A stretch of DNA of 64,000 bases from Colocasia esculenta. Lineage: Eukaryota > Streptophyta > Magnoliopsida > Alismatales > Araceae. The stretch covers positions 163,053,941 through 163,117,940 of the forward strand of contig CM024755.1 in the NCBI GenBank assembly GCA_014218235.1, given 5' to 3'. The translations under genes were made by a program, and so were the position numbers. Below the pieces are notes generated by a model, which saw only the letters and a program-made list of their open reading frames with translations, did no database searches and had not been told where the DNA came from. Shown piece by piece: positions 10,475-22,829 of the stretch (position 1 is its first letter; each line of letters begins with the position of its first letter).

Positions 10475-11564
10475 GTTGCCACATCGACTTCATGTAAACA
10501 TCGATTTTTCTTTATACTCAGATCCTTCAAATATGTTTGGCGCCTAATGAAAAGTCAAAAATATCTCTGACAGAAGATTTTATTTTATCTCTCCAGATCT
10601 CTTCTCTCCTGTCAGACAAAAAGGTGGTCACTTACTACTTCTGGGAGAGAACAGGAAGCATAGAGGTATATGAGCCTTTTTGACAGAAACACTCTTTTAT
10701 CTAAGCACTTTCTTCTATGCCTGCAGACCTTGTAGACCACAAAATATCAGATGAAAGAGAAGATGAGCAACGACAAGAATTCTAATGGATCTCCTTAACG
10801 GATTTGTTCAAAGCTGTTCATATAAAAGATGAAGCAAGGTTGAAGAACAAAGAGAGAGCTTTCTTGAAGATCTTTGAAGGAGTGTACAACCAGTGAGGAA
10901 CCTCAACGTCACATACACTCAAAGGAAAAGAGAGAAAGAGCCTGAGCCAAAAAGAAGTGTTCAAGCAACTGAAGCACTCAAACATTTAAGCTTCTTCTCC
11001 TCTCTTCACTCTCTCTGTGTGCATCTTGTAATCTGGGGGAGAGAGTCTTTTCGCTGAGAGTTCTTTTAGTTTGTTTTCATTTGTTCCAACTCTCAGCTTT
11101 GTTCTTTCTCTTCTGAAGAAAGATTTATGTCCAACTGTAGGACTGTATACAGTGTAGAACCTAGCTAGGGGTTTGTGTCTAGCAGAACCGCATTGGAGTT
11201 TGTACCAGAAGGTTGGCTTCTTGACCTGTTAAAGAAGTGGACTGCCTTCTTGCCCGGGAAAGAGAAGAAGACCAGCTAGGGTGGTGGGTGTTGTATTGTC
11301 CTTTAGGGGGACTGTACCCTTAGTTAGTGAAATCCCAAGAGATTGCTTGGGGAGTGGACGTAGGACTTCCATGTGGGAAGGGCCGAACCAGGATAAATCT
11401 CTTGTGTTATTTGTGTGATTGTTTATTTGCTTCCGCACTGCTACTCTTTATTACACTAAATTAATCAAACTTTCAAGTGATAATTTTCTGTTTTAGATTT
11501 CACAAAACCCTGTTCACCCCCCCCCCCCCCCCCCCCGCTTGCTGTCGTACCAAAAGGGCCAACA
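10475..11564 (+). mobile_element. Outer Copia 3' LTR, second part
   Basis: It continues the LTR interrupted at 4505. It includes the TATA box TATAAAAG (10821-10828) and the transcribed part, and ends GGGCCAACA at 11564. The sequence after the end is Gypsy integrase, so the outer Copia element appears to lie inside an older Athila-type element. A run of 20 C at 11517-11536 replaces the 6-7 C seen in the sister LTRs. Confidence 0.8.
11517..11536. repeat. Homopolymer of 20 C near the LTR end
   Basis: An uninterrupted C run. The related LTRs have about 6-7 bases at this point. It is prone to slippage and to sequencing error. Confidence 0.9.
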
Positions 11565-12430
11565 AAGGTGGTGATGAATTTGTTAAGAAGAATATCTTCT
11601 CCAAGTTTAGATTTCCTAGGGCCATAGTTAGTGATGGGGGTAGTCACTTCACCAACTTCTAATTCAGAGCTTTGCTGAAGAGATATTGGGTAACCCAGAA
11701 GGTTGTCACACCTTATCACCCTCAAACCAGTGGGCAAGTGGAAGTCTCTAATAGAGAAATCAAGAACATTTTGCAGAAAATAGTGAGTCCCGATAGGAAG
11801 GATTGGCCAGAGAGATTTGGATGATGCACTATGGGCTTAAGGACAGCCTATAAGACATGTCACCCTTTAGGTTGATCTATGGTAAATCATGTCATCTCCC
11901 TATGGAGTTGGAGCATAAGGCATATTGGGCTATAAAACAACTTAATTTGGACTTGGCCCAACCTGGAGAACATCTGGCATTACAATTGAATGAGTTAGAT
12001 GAAATGAGAAATGAGTCTTATGAGAATGCTAGAATATGCAAGGAAAAGATGAAAGCATTTCATAAGAAACACATCTTTAGGAAAACATTTGAACCTAATC
12101 AAAAAGTCTGGTTGTTCAATTCAAAATTGAGGCTCTTTCCAAGGAAACTTAGATCCAAGTGGGAGGGCCCTTTGATTGTGCAAAAAGTTTCTCCCCACGA
12201 TGCAATTGATGTCCTTGACACTAAAATTGGGAACATTTTTAAAGTGAATGGCCAACGTTTTAAGCCATACATTGAGGGAGTTTCAATAGAGGGAATGATT
12301 GACAAGATAAGTTTGAAGGATCCATATTAAGTTTTAATGTGTCTGGCTGAAGGTGTTAAATTTAACGCTTATTAGAAGACAACCCAATGTCATTGTTGTT
12401 AGAGTCTCCTATTTATTAATTTTATTTTTA
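11565..12430 (+). pseudogene. Athila-type Gypsy integrase remnant (C-terminal half)
   Basis: Broken frames encode the catalytic region with IVSDGGSHFTN near 11623-11660 and YHPQTSGQVEVSNREIK near 11713-11765. The open frame 11857-12330 follows (157 residues), with the characteristic MSPFRLIYGKSCHLPMELEH start, KVWLFNSKLRLFPRKLRSKW and FKVNGQRFKPY. These are typical of integrases of the Athila lineage, which insert element cDNA. A stop at about 11660 and another near 11821 disrupt the domain, and everything upstream was displaced by the outer Copia element. After the stop at 12328-12330 about 100 bp of non-coding element sequence remains. Confidence 0.87.
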
Positions 12431-14610
12431 TCTGAGCTCAAAAGGTGCCTTACGACCACTCTGGTTCTTTCAAAGTTGGTTCAATGGAAGCAAGTGCTCA
12501 TTTACCTCTAGGTCATTGAGCACTCCATTAGCATAGTGATCATCTGAGAGGAGAATTTGGTGTAGCAACCTGTGTACTATGTTAGCAAGGTCCTTCAAGA
12601 TGCCAAGTGGAGGTTTCACTAAGAAGAAAACTTGGATTTGGCACTCATCACTGCAGCACTGAAGTTGAGGCCTAACTTCCAGGCTCATAGCATCATAGCT
12701 CTCACTGACCAGCTACTGAAGCTCATTCCTTAGCGACCAGAGGCTTCATGAAGGCTTACTAAGTGGGCCATTAAGCTGGGGGAGTTCGACATCAACTTTA
12801 GACCCCGAACGGCAATCAAGGCACAGGCTTTAGTCGACTTTGTGGTAGAGTGCACTTTGCCACCCGAAATAGACAACTCTTCGGTGGGCGGTCTAGTCTG
12901 GGAGCTCTACGTCGATGGTTCCTCTTGCAATATCGGGAGTGGAATTGGCTTGATCCTCATCTCTCCTGAGGGATTCGAGTTCCAATACACCCTTCGCTTT
13001 TAGTTCTCTGCCTCCAACAATGTTTCCGAGTATGAAGCCCTGTTATCTGGGCTCAAGATGGCGAAGCATCTCGACGCACTTTGGCTTCGCATCTTCAGCA
13101 ACTCTCAGCTTGTTGCTAACTAGGTCAGTGGTCAGTTTGAAGCTCGTGAATCCCATATGGTGCAATACGTGAAAGAAGTAGCATGCCAATCAAAAGGACT
13201 TCTTCACTTTGAAGTGGTCTACATTCCACGAGAGCAAAATGCCAGAGCAGATGCACTCTCTCACTTGGCCTCCTTGGGACAGCTGGTTCATTCCTGATCA
13301 GTCTTCATGAAGAACTAAACTCTCTGAATGCAAGAGTGGATGCACCCCTCGTGAACACCCTTCGTGAAGAACCATACTAGATGGATCTAATCCTGGCTTA
13401 TTTGCTCCATGATCATCTCCTAGTTGATTGGGGTGAGGTTCAATAGGTGCGTTATAGGAATCAGAAGTACATTATCATCGGGGGGCAACGGTACAAATGA
13501 TTGTTGCTCTAGTTGCTACTTAAGTGCCCTTGCCCATCAAAAACAACTCTGGCTATAGTGGAGGTTCATGAAGGTATGTGCGGAAGTCACCTCGATGGGA
13601 GATCTCTGGCACGAAAGCACCTCCATGCAGGTTTCTGGTGGCCTACACTCTAGAAGGACTACCTCTCCTTTGTGAGGAAGTGTCTGAAATGCCAAACGTT
13701 TGTCCCTTGATTCATCATCCTGTCGAGTAGTTGCACTTTCTATCTAATCCATGACCCTTTGTGCGTTGAGGATTGACATTCTTGGTCCCTTCCCTGAAGT
13801 GCCAGGTTGTAAGCAGTTCCTACTAATCGCAATTGACTACTTTACGAAGTGGGTCGAAACTGAACCAGTGGCAAAGATAATTGACTGAATAGCATGGAAC
13901 TTCACCTAGAAGAACATTCTCTACAATTTTGAGGTTCCTCGGGTCATTACCATCAATAATGGCAAACAATTCGACAATGCATTCTTCAACTAGCAGTGTT
14001 CGGAGCTCGGCATCTACAACCACTTCACATCAGTTGCACATCCCAAAGCCAACAGTCTCATAGAAAATGCCAACTAGACCCTACTGTACGATCTGCACAA
14101 AAGGTTAGTGTCTTTCGACAGTTCGTGGGTTGACGAGTTTTCAAATGTCCTCTAGGCGGACTGAACAAGTGCTTGAGCAACCACTAGTGAGACTCTGTTC
14201 CATCTAGCCTATAGGACTGAAGTTGTTGTGCCTCCCAAAGTAGCTATCCCCACATTGAGGACAACACATTTTGATGAAGGTCCAAACAATCAGGCTTTGT
14301 GAGAAAACCTAGACATGAATAGCGACCAATGTGGTAATGCCAGCATGAGACTTGTCTCCTGTCAGCAAACGCTTGCATAGTATTACAATGAACGTATTTG
14401 GGAACGTCAATTCTATGAGGGTGATCTCGTGTTGTGACGATGTTCTGCTTTGGATCCTCATAAGCAGTAGGGAAGTTGGCTCCAAATTAAGAAGGACCTT
14501 ATAAGGTCACCTAAGTGCTCGGGAAAGGTTCCTACATGTTGTCTACTATCGATGACAAGGCCATACCCCAAACTTGGCATGCGTGTAATCTCAAGGCTTA
14601 TTACTTCTAA
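12431..14610 (+). pseudogene. Tat-type Gypsy pol remnant: RT end, RNase H, second RNase H, integrase
   Basis: Reading the three frames in turn recovers, in order: the end of RT and first RNase H (VYYVSKVL near 12567, KLRPNFQAHSIIALTDQ near 12661), the linker KWAIKLGEFDI, and a second RNase H (LYVDGSSCNIGSGIGLILI near 12905, NNVSEYEALLSGLKMAKHLD near 13016). Then come the integrase zinc region (EVHEGMCGSHLDGRSLARKH near 13560) and the catalytic core (IDILGPFPEVPGCKQFLLI near 13778). Two successive RNase H domains are a mark of Tat/Ogre-lineage elements. Many in-frame TAG/TAA codons and frameshifts make it non-functional. The RT core, protease and gag are absent; the left border with the Athila fragment is abrupt near 12430. 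Confidence 0.85.
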
Positions 14611-14919
14611 ACCTAGAAGGGGCCTACTGTATTGAAATTTGATCTCTTTTTAGAGATACTTTTCTGCTAACAGCCTCCAACCTCCTCGGCCCTTTTAGCT
14701 AACAACCTCCTTAGTTTCTTTACCTTTATGGTCCTACAAGTAATGCTACAATGTCCTCGGCATTCAAGAGAAATAGTAGAAGAGACAAAGGGAGACAAAG
14801 CATATAAAAAGCATATATTTTCTTTCAAAAGACTCTCAAAAGAGAGAGTTATACATTGTTAAGAGAAGTACAACAAGGCAAAAAATAAAGTAAAAAATAC
14901 AAGGATCAGGCTAGACTCT

Positions 14920-17640
14920 AGTCGTCGCCCTAGTCATCACTGTCGTTGCTATCAGCTCGTAACTTCCTTGCCAAGAAGTCTTCATACTTCAGCCAATAGG
15001 TATGACCGTTGCATACCAATTGGGAGGCTCCTCGGATAGCAGCATGACAAAGAGCATTTGAGGCCTTCATCCGACCATGCTCTTCACCCACTGGGATGCT
15101 GAGCTCATAGCATTCGGCCTTATAGACCTCGAGATCCTCTTGAAACTGTGGGTTGGCCTTGTATTATTGGACATCTCATTCCCTGACATCCACCAATACC
15201 TTCTCGAGGGTGGCCTTCTCTGCTTCGGCGGCCACCAGCTTCAGAGTGGCCTCCTACATGAAAATCCTCTTCTTCTGCTTCTCATCTTGGAGGAAGGATT
15301 GCCTGTTTTCAAGCATAGAGGCGTGTTGTTCTGTAGCCAGGAGGGTTCCCAGCACCTCAAACTTTTTTGCTCAGTGCCCAAGCTTCTTTAGCATGCGCCA
15401 AATTCAACACAATAGCTCCTGGGTTTCGACGCTAGGCTCCTAGTCCTTGGGTTTAACGACTACAGAGGACGGTGGGCTCTTCTTCCTCCTCAGTTGCCCA
15501 TCGATGATGGTGGGCCTCCTCCAGACGGCTTTTGGTCAGGTTGGGGGACAGAGACTTCACCCATTCAGTGCAATCTATGTATACTCATGCCAGCATGCCT
15601 TCCAACCTAGATTTAGTCAGGTAAGGTCCTGAGGTCTCAGCGACGGTCTTCCCCTTCTCAAACGATCCCTCCTTGACTGTCGCAACAATATTTTCGACCA
15701 TAGTTGTGCTCACCTCGAGGAATATGTCCTACTTTTCAGTAGGACCATTAATAGGCTCCTCTCCTCCTACTCCCAAGTCGATGCCTTCGGGAGCCTTATC
15801 TCTTGTCTCTCCGATGGGGCCATCCTTTGTCGGAAAATTCTTTAGCTAGGTCATCCTTTGTCGGTACCCTTAGGCGCCTGCACCCCTGTCTATTTGGTAG
15901 GGCCTTCTATTACCGGAAGCTCTTTAGCTCCAAATGCCTCCATGACTCCTCACTTGGGGTCATCTTCAATGAAGACCAACTCCAATGGCCATTACCCTCA
16001 GTCTCTACAAACTGCCTTACTCTAGTGGTCGGAACTGATAGATGGCCTCCTTCTCGAGAACCTCTCTCTCTCCTTCTCGACCTTCACTCTCTCTTCGGCA
16101 ACTTATACTGGAGCTAGGTTTTATACTGGAGCTAGGTTTTGGCCTCTTCTTCCTCCTCCTCCTCCTCAATAGCCTCAGCTTGATCTTCAAAGCCTTCAAC
16201 TAGAAAGGCTTAATAGTGATCCTCAGAATCACGGGCATCTTCCTCTTCTTCAGCATCGTCTTAGTTGGGTATGCCAAAAAGATCTTCACCTTGATCAACT
16301 CGGCTACTTTGGCCTGATCTTCATGATCTCGCCCCACTTTCAGCTTCTCAGCATCTTCTAAAATTGACGACTGGTCATCAACCTAAAATCAATCAAGAGC
16401 TTTACGAGTTAACTGAAGTTGCTTACCCCAGAGGCGAGAGTGCCCGTAGCAAACCAGCTCGAACTCCACGAGCTCCTATTCTGCCTTGGTCACAATTAGG
16501 TGTGTTCATTAAATGGTTCAACCCAAAGAACCAAACCAAACCAACCAATTCAAGTCGGTTCGGTCCAGGTTGAAGGACCCCACAGTTCAGTTCCATTTTT
16601 TATTGTGAATTGACTAAAGTAAATATATATTAAATATATTTAATAATAGATAATATCACAAAAGAAATTGTAGCCTAGTTGGCAAGCTCCTTGGCTCCCA
16701 ATGGGAGGTCCTGAGTTCAAAACTCAAGATCGCCATTCGATTGGTTCGGTTCGACCTCAAGGTCGGTTCGGTTTTGGTTCAAGTTGAAGGACCCCGCGGT
16801 TCTGTTCCATTTTTTGTGACATTGTGGAGAAAAATCTATGATTTGATTAATTAAAGTTTCATTTTAATTAAAATTAAAGCCTTGTCGGAGGTCTTGACGT
16901 CATCCTCGATGATCAACAGGATGACTTCGGCTTTAGCATATCCTTTACCCAGGTGGGGAAACCCCACTACTCGATGCTCTTCCCCTTGCACCTGATGAGG
17001 AAGAGCATGTTCATCCAACCCTTGTTGTTGGACAGGCTCTTGGAGAATTCAACCTGCATCTTGTTTGGATGGGCCTTCAAATAGTACAAACCCAATATTC
17101 ACTGCAGGAAGGATGTCAGGCAAAAGTGGTCGTGGAAGATATTAGTCGTCAGCACTAGCTTGCGTTTCTTGCATGCCAGGTGGAAGACGAAGATCATCCT
17201 CCAAGAGTTCGTTGTTCCATCTCTGATAGATACATCTAGTCTTCACAAGGATAGGAGATTTCAAACCGCTGGAGATGTGAAAGCACTCGTGCAAGCCCTT
17301 CGCTATCTAGCATTTCTTCGACTCCTCTGCCACTCCACTGACCTGGACCACCGCTTTCCCTTCATGAGGGACCATCTCTATCTACCTATCATCGTTGTTT
17401 GGAGAAGAAGATAGGTGCAGATGGAAGAAGAAATGGTGATGTCAAGCTCTCCTCTAAAAGTCTAGAGATGTAAGAGCAATGCCTCGCTAACTTTCCTTCT
17501 TTATAGGGGGTCAAGCCTCAGCATAGGCGCAAAATTCGAAATTGTACAAGATTGTTTGCATACTTGAGATACCTACTCATCCATCGAAGATGACACCTCG
17601 CTCATCAATGCCATCATTAACGTGCATCTCGAGGAGTAAT
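14920..17640 (-). pseudogene. Degenerate reverse-strand ORF between pol and 3' LTR of the Tat-type element
   Basis: The minus strand carries decayed coding sequence. Near 17090-16980 it reads FSKSLSNNKGWMNMLFLI, near 16170-16140 a glutamate run, near 15330-15180 a coiled coil, and near 15020-14960 HTYWLKYEDFLARKLRAD followed by an acidic end. Stops interrupt it repeatedly. Tat-lineage elements such as maize Grande are known to carry an ORF on the opposite strand between pol and the 3' LTR, and the position and orientation here fit. The product's function is not established. The plus-strand ORFs in this stretch are shadows of this sequence. A SINE-like insertion lies inside it. Confidence 0.65.
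16655..16870 (+). mobile_element. tRNA-derived SINE-like sequence
   Basis: An A-box-like TAGCCTAGTTGG (16671-16682) and a B-box-like GAGTTCAAAACTC (16713-16725), about 42 bp apart, match the internal RNA polymerase III promoter of tRNA-derived SINEs. There is no cloverleaf with a usable acceptor stem, so it is not a tRNA gene. A block of about 40 bp starting near 16568 (GGTTGAAGGACCCC) is repeated at about 16779 on the other side. The exact ends are uncertain. Confidence 0.6.
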
Positions 17641-17774
17641 CAATGGTTGCCCTTGCGCCTCTGACATCACTCCCTTTAGAAACATCATCTAATTGGAACA
17701 GGCCATACGGTCCTGGTGAACCTTCCTCATACACATCTCTACTCTCAAGTGCTCAATTGTTCCCTTATGATACT

Positions 17775-18416
17775 TGAGAGAGAGAGATAGGGGGGGCATA
17801 GGCCCAAAAAGGATCAATTTCGCCCCCTGTACACATACTCGCCCTCCACGTGTCCCCAGATGCTTCGGAGGAGTCCGAGCATGCCCCTACTCGGGGTATG
17901 GTTATACCTGGCCATGTCATCTATCCTCGGGTCTCTGAGGTCCATCAACCAAGCACTCATGGGATGCTTTCATAGCCACCATAATTACTCCCTCTACACC
18001 TCTGTTCGTGCCTCCCACAGGCACGTAACTCCTCATAATGGAAGCTAGCAGAGTAACTCCCCAAGATCTAGGCAGTTTCAATGCCATGATTTTCTCAATA
18101 TCTCTCATTTAAGACCTTAACAGTCCGTTATAGCTTGCGGGCATATGAACTACCTAGTCTTTGGGTATATAAAGGGATTCAAGCCCCCCACTTCAGGGTA
18201 CGCAAACCTCTCACCCCAGAGCTCCTAAGACGTTCAATCGAACCCGTCACTGGCTTAACCATCGGAGGGTTTTCCCCCGGTTCTCCAAACTTGGGTCCTT
18301 TGATGCTTCTTCTTCTTTGTAGGTCTGGCGTGTCCACTATTTCTAGCCAAGCTTCCTCTCTCTTCTCAAGGTGTAGTAAAGAAGGAGTTGTTTCCGACCA
18401 CTTTCTAACCGCTACA
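17775..18416 (+). mobile_element. PPT and 3' LTR of the Tat-type element
   Basis: A purine tract, GAGAGAGAGATAGGGGGGG (about 17777-17796), is followed by CATAGGCCC at 17797, which looks like a mutated TGTAGGCCC start. The stretch ends CCGCTACA at 18416, complementary to that start. A TATA box, GGGTATATAAAGGG, lies at about 18162-18175. The LTR is about 620 bp. The exact borders are inferred from the terminal inverted TGTAG/CTACA. Confidence 0.55.
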
Positions 18417-18639
18417 ACAACATATGATTTGTGAAAGCTACAATCTTATATCTTTGTTCACATGCGTTTATAAACTTTCTTGTTTGAACTGTGGAATCTT
18501 GTGATTAACAACCTTCATTTTTGCATTAGTCTCCCACCTACCATGGGCATCCTTCTGAGTGGAACTGTTTGTGGGGACTCAAGGGCGGCCATAAATCTGG
18601 TGGTTGATCCTTCATGCTATCTCATGGGCCATGTAGTGC

Positions 18640-19620
18640 ATGGTTGATCCTTTTCAGTCTGAATTCCCATGGAATAAGTTGTGGACTAATAAGCTCCCAA
18701 TCAAATCATCTGACACGTGTTCTTGTGGCGTATTCATTTATGCTCTAGATGTGTGTGTTGCACCAACCACCATCAGGAGTCCATTGAGCATCTTTCTTTC
18801 ATAGTCATTGGGCTATTTATCTGTGGAAGTTTCTTGCTGGGTACGGTATATCAACATCTGGACAGCACTCCAAAGAAATCCTTGCCAATCTTATTATGGT
18901 CAAACTCCCTTTATGATTTATTTATATTGGGTTCTACTTGCTCACAGCTCACTGCTTTGGGAGGTTTGGTGTGCCAGAACAAATTAGGTCAGAAATGAAG
19001 GCATGGCAGTTAGTCTCACATACATTAAATTCAAACTGGTGCACATGGTAAAGACTTCATTTCTTACAATGAGCAGGACAAGTTGATCAGGAGAGATCAT
19101 CTTACTTCATTTGGCATTCAGTCCAATTATGTCAATGCCAAGCAGCCGATAATTCTAAAGTGGCTGATCCCACCTTGTGCATCCAAATCTTCGGGGAGGG
19201 GGGCGGTGGTGTTATCAGGAATCATTTTGGAGTACTTTCACTCGTTACTATCAACATTGCAGTAAGCATGCATGGTGGCGGAGGGGAGAGCTCTGCTTGA
19301 TCATGCCTTCGGTATCTGAGCACTCTTCACATTTAATAATGTTATTATTGAATGCGACTCCAAGTACTGGTGGATATTGTGAAGAAAATGTCCTTGAAAA
19401 ATTCTTCCTTTCGTCAGAGGAATCTGGAAGCTTCTCCCGTTGAATGCTGTGATATCTCATGTTATATTTGTTGGGAGGGCAACGGCATGGCTGATATAGT
19501 CTCGCCAATCATGCTTGTATGCATGACAAAGTGTAATCTTTTCTTTCTCACCTTGTTAAGGGGCTACCCGTTTAGATAAACTGGAGATGCTCAGTATCCG
19601 TTTGTAATCACCCTTTTAAT
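18640..19620 (+). pseudogene. LINE remnant: zinc-finger RT tail and RNase H
   Basis: Shifting frames encode KLWTNKLPIKSSDTC (near 18670) and CVCCTNHHQESIEHL (near 18752), which resembles the zf-RVT tail of plant LINE reverse transcriptases. Further on are an RNase H-like ECDSxVLVDIVKKMS segment near 19345-19395 and EGNGMADIVSPIMLVCMTK near 19480-19530. Plant LINEs of this kind reverse-transcribe their own RNA at the target site; RNase H trims the hybrid. The endonuclease and the RT core are missing, consistent with 5' truncation. No poly(A) tail is obvious at the right end. Confidence 0.7.
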
Positions 19621-22600
19621 TTTATAAATTGCCTCCTAGATGTGCGACGGTGGAACCTTAAACATTCTCTTCCGGTAGAAGATCCTGTCTGCTGCTAGGT
19701 AAGGTTTTCATTAGCAAAAAATAAATAAATAAATTGAATTTAAAGCAAAACAGTCTCTTTGCATGATTCTGTCATCGTTCAGTGAAAGACTGTGACCGAT
19801 GTTTTTTTTTTTAATTTAATTAGTAGTAACATAAGAAATTTTTACTGTAATAAAATTTAAGTAAAACACTTTCTGTAATAAATTATAATTTTATTAAAAA
19901 AATAAAAATAAGTTAAATATTTAATTAAAAATAATTAATTTATCTTTTTTTATATACGGTGTAATAATTTAAACCATCATCCCGTCAAAAAAATAACCCA
20001 AGTTCAAAACTCAGAAAAATCACTAAAAAACATCTTGGGAATAGAGACGTTAATGGGCCGGGTCTGGACTGGATCTTACTAGGCCCAGCCCAAGCCCGAT
20101 TTTTTAAAAATAGATTCCAGCCCAATCCAGGCTCGGGGATAGGTCCGATATGGGTGGCTCGGCTCAAGTTCAGAAAAAACCCGATTACGTCTGGCTCGGC
20201 TCGAAAAATATTAAATATATATTATTTTATCTATATTATATATAATTTTAATATATCTACTATAATATATCTATAAAAATATCTATTTTACTTATATCTA
20301 TATTAACATTCAACTTATAAATATTATAATTTTAATATATTTATTGTAGAAAAAATAAATATAATTCTCTTTCTAAATATAAATTTTATATTTAATATAA
20401 ATTATATTTATATTTAAAATTTCTGAACCGAATGAGCCAGACCTCACAATATCTAGATCCGATTCTATTCTTTTTCGAGATGCTACTTCAGATGTCATGT
20501 CAAGTTCTAGTTAATAATGTTGTGTGGAGTGTAGCGGCCGCCTTTGCTTCCTAAGGCCCTGTACAACCATAACAAATGTTGCCTTCAAAAAAACAGAAAA
20601 ACACAGTGACAGATGTCATTGGATCATGGATGGATAGCTTCATTTGTGTTTTTGATTTTTCTGAAAAAAAAATTTATCTTTGAAAAACTGTTTTTTTGTG
20701 AATTTATTCTATAAGAACCAAACGGTAGAACATACATGCAGAGAGTTTTTTTTTCCTTTTTTAGTTGTTGGTGTTGGATATCGAATTTGAACTTTCTTTT
20801 CTCCACCGTATTCGCGTGTAGGACTGTCAATAGGTCGGGTCGACTCGACATATCCGTAAATCTGATTAGATTTTGGGTCGACTTGTAAAACTCTTTTTGA
20901 CTTGTGATTTTTTAATGAGATTTAAAAATTCATCCCGATTAAGTTCATGAGCCGAACTCGAGTTTTAAGTTCACCCGATGAGCCAGTCTTGCATGTTCTC
21001 TTTTCTTTTTTTCTCGTTTCAAATCTTATATTTTACTTAGTTAAAATTATATTATTTTACTTATTCAAAAGTTAAAACTCTCTTTTCAAACAATTAAGTA
21101 ACATCAAAATTTTACTTAATTGAGTGAGATTATAAATTTTATATTATTAAATATTTATTTATATATTAACTTAATTTTTATTTAAATATTCAGACCGGAT
21201 CCCACTGTAATTGGTATGATTATTCCCTCCCCAAATCCAACCTTCTCACCTTCCCTTTGACGGTTCCCCCTTCCGAGACGGCTAGACGCCGCCTTGTTAC
21301 ATTTTTTTTTAATGATAATTTCCCTCCCCAAGCCCAGGATTCACTCAACACGTACCTGCCTTCTCCTCAACAGCAATACGGCTCTGCTACTCGCTATCTT
21401 CTCTACCCAGGGCCACACAGCGTGAGAAAATTGATCTCTTTTGGATGACTGTACGAGAGTTCTATAGTAGTTTTATATCTAAATTTCTAGTTACCAACTA
21501 TCCACCAATAGAAACGTCATATGAAGAAGCAGCACTACGAAGAAACTAAGAGAAAAAATTGAAGTGTTACTATGCTACTCTTGTTAGTTGGAAGTGATAA
21601 GAAATTTATCACATTTTTTGTGATTTTGATATACTTATCATTTTACTTTTGGAAACCAGTCTGAGAAACATTCAAATAGCGTAATAAAATATTTCATTTC
21701 TATTGAAGCTTATTTAGATGGAAACGGATACCCACGAATATATCTAGATTCGTGACGGATAATACTTGTATCCATACCCGTAAAAATAATAGGATATTAT
21801 CCAGATATGGTATTTATAATTTTTTTTGTGTGAATAGGATATGGAATTGATCTACTCGAGCCTCGATCCATTTACATCTTTAAACCAAATCTTAGTCAGA
21901 TTTTATTTTTTGTAAAAATATTGGACCAACCCTTTTATATTTGATGAGTCGGATCTAAACCGAACTCATCTAAGTCCGACCTAGTCCAATGGTGGGTGGA
22001 CAATACATGCTGGAAGTTGTCTTGTTGAGAAAGTGGAAAATGGTTTTTTTAACATATATTTTTGACACATATTTGGTACACCAATGATCATGTATTACAT
22101 TTTTTTAAGAAAAATGAAACTATTAATGGAAACAGAGTCTGTGCATATCACATGAAATATTCATATGTTCGATCTCCCCGATTAATGTAAGCACTAAATC
22201 GACATGACCAAACAAGTTGTGGACCATGGGTTATAAAATATTATGAACTTCTCACCTTTATGGGTAAATTATCAAGTACAATTCTGGCCCTTCCCTGGAC
22301 GGTACGATACATTGTAACACCTTCAAACATCGTAACTAAGATTCGCATAGTTGTAAGTTCTTTTCCTTCAAATGTTTAGATACACCTTTCTTTCCATATC
22401 CACCTTATCAGGGATGTCAACGGATCTCTATTTTCTGTTTAGCTGATTTATTTTAATTTTTTTATAAGATACAAAACTTTGAAAAAAAATATTTCAATAA
22501 CTTAGTAGAAGTAGAGATAGATATTCGAACTCTTATAAGATGAGAGAGTAAAAATACTCAATTCCGCATCCATTTTTTATTTCTATTTTTTTGATAATTT

Positions 22601-22829
22601 TTAATATATATTATATATTTTCTTACAATAAAAACTCCTCCAGTTCGAAATTTTAGATCTTAAATTTTTAACTTATTATCTCCTACCTCCAATCTATATG
22701 TAATTATCATTTATTCTTATCTTAATTATTTGACTAGTGGTCACTTTCTCGTTCTATCATATATGCTAATTTTTTTCTCTGACAGTCTCCATACCAGCAT
22801 ATGTCAATTATCTATTATTCAACCATTAT
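19621..22829. other. AT-rich intergenic stretch, no gene recognised
   Basis: Long AT-rich runs (20200-20420, 22430-22650) and scattered degenerate pieces. Short phrases of the type CTCGGCTCAAGTTC near 20158 and GGGTCGACTCGACATATCCG near 20838 look like dispersed repeat remnants. Open frames are short, lack family features and are probably chance. Confidence 0.6.

Noticed and set aside
15077..15391. Plus-strand ORF of 104 codons (and neighbours at 15153, 15803)
   Set aside because: They are the complement of a decayed minus-strand coding region; the minus-strand translation has coiled-coil character and these do not.
16660..16735. A tRNA gene
   Set aside because: Pol III boxes are present but the flanks do not form an acceptor stem and the anticodon arm is not convincing; it fits a SINE head better.
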